Shown: piece by piece, positions 22,493-23,048 of the stretch
Numbering within the stretch: the stretch's first letter is position 1
Layout of the letters: every line of letters starts with the position of its first letter
Assembly: GCA_905206455.1 (NCBI GenBank)
Contig: CAJLHL010000030.1
Location: forward strand, 1 to 23,048
DNA length: 23,048 bases
Origin: an uncultured Eubacteriales bacterium
GTDB lineage: Bacteria; Bacillota; Clostridia; Peptostreptococcales; Anaerovoracaceae
Reading direction: 5' to 3'
Made by a program: the position numbers and the translations under genes
The notes under the pieces: generated by a model
What the model was told of the DNA's origin: nothing
What the model saw: only the letters and a program-made list of their open reading frames with translations
The model's database searches: none

Positions 22493-23048
22493 TTTTTGCT
22501 CTCTTTCGCAGCGCGCAGAAGCGCTGACTTTTCATTCTCAAGCTCTCCGCCGGCTGCGGCCGCCAGCAGACGGTCCCTTATCCGCCAGAGATCCAATTCA
22601 TCTGAAATTCCCGTCTCCGATAACTCCCGCAGGCCAATCTTCAGCCGCTTCGGAGAAAAATAATCGCCGCTCTCGACGATGCGCTCCGCACATGCCCGAA
22701 GCCAGGCGTTTTTATCCTCCGCTTCCGACAGATATCTGCTATACTTTCCGGAAGCGTCCGCATGTCTGACCAGAAGAAGCTCCTCAAATCCTTCCCGCCC
22801 GAAAACTGCGAGGACCTTTCGGACGTCTTCCGTCTCCGGCCGGATTTTCACATCATGATACCGGACCAGACGAACAATTTTTTCGATTTTATCTTTCGGT
22901 ACCTCCATGCGGCAGAGAATCCGATATGCCATCTCCGCACCCTTTTCAGGGTGCCCCACAAAACGGCCTCTGCCGTTGTCGTCTAAGAGAAAGACTACCG
23001 GCTTAGCGATATCGTGAAGGAGCATCGTCATGCGAAGCTCAAAGACCG
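22489..23048 (-). CDS. CCA tRNA nucleotidyltransferase, C-terminal part (cut by window edge)
   Basis: The frame is open to the window edge, and the first residues seen read VFELRMTMLLHDIAKP, so translation does not start at the internal ATG (23031). The HD-type motif LLHDIAKP, GHPEKGAEMAYRIL, RLVRYHD and the VRKVLAVFGREGFEELLLVRHADASGK stretch match the HD-like domain and tRNA-binding tail of class II CCA-adding enzymes. The catalytic N-terminal nucleotidyltransferase head must lie outside. It would add or repair the CCA end of tRNA. Another HD-domain protein is possible because the diagnostic head is not visible. Confidence 0.72.
   Translation of the reverse strand, partial: VFELRMTMLLHDIAKPVVFLLDDNGRGRFVGHPEKGAEMAYRILCRMEVPKDKIEKIVRLVRYHDVKIRPETEDVRKVLAVFGREGFEELLLVRHADASGKYSRYLSEAEDKNAWLRACAERIVESGDYFSPKRLKIGLRELSETGISDELDLWRIRDRLLAAAAGGELENEKSALLRAAKESKK

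Overview
The window looks like chromosomal DNA of a spore-forming member of the Clostridia (Bacillota) with mid-range GC. The evidence is a cwlJ-gerQ germination pair, SpoVT, a SpoVB/MurJ-type flippase next to HU and RqcP (close to the Bacillus spoVT-yabM-yabO order), an orphan set of 2-hydroxyacyl-CoA-dehydratase-type activator genes typical of anaerobes, strong AGGAGG ribosome binding sites and many rho-independent terminators. An Anaerovoracaceae/Peptostreptococcales-like anaerobe is plausible, but this is inference. I see no phage, insertion sequence, CRISPR array, rRNA or tRNA.

Layout. (1) 1-1650: a promoter pointing off the left edge, then a DUF421 (YetF-type) membrane protein translationally overlapped with a DUF4363 protein, ending in a terminator. 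(2) 1657-2459: promoter, tetrahydrofolate riboswitch and the folate ECF S component FolT. (3) 2804-5947, minus strand: three genes forming a split acyl-CoA-dehydratase-activase system (two DUF2229-type proteins and one HgdC-like activator), preceded by a terminator-like hairpin that contains the first gene's Shine-Dalgarno. (4) 6124-9845, minus strand: a methylthioadenosine/SAH-deaminase-type amidohydrolase, the flippase, HU and RqcP. (5) 9994-10542, plus strand: spoVT with a candidate sporulation promoter. (6) 10796-14844, minus strand: telA-trkA-trkH. (7) 15023-15897, plus strand: cwlJ-gerQ. (8) 16108-18480, minus strand: a YtrA-type GntR regulator with a clear operator, an ABC ATPase, its permease and a 60-residue membrane protein. 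(9) 18635-23048, minus strand: a CCA-adding enzyme (cut by the window edge), thiamine pyrophosphokinase, a CpsB/YwqE-like PHP phosphatase and a membrane-anchored GHL10 glycosidase-like protein with three SLH domains, followed by a hairpin-rich non-coding stretch and a terminator.

How the parts work together. TrkA and TrkH form a potassium uptake system. CwlJ and GerQ act together at the spore surface in germination. The GntR gene probably represses its own ABC operon through an inverted repeat over its promoter. FolT is probably controlled at translation by folate through the riboswitch. The SLH protein and the PHP phosphatase suggest a small cell-surface locus.

The parts least explained by known families are the hairpin cluster at 18689-18898, the hairpin-plus-terminator leader of the activase operon, the expanded THF riboswitch with its strand-exchange potential, and the activase operon itself, which has no dehydratase beside it in this window.
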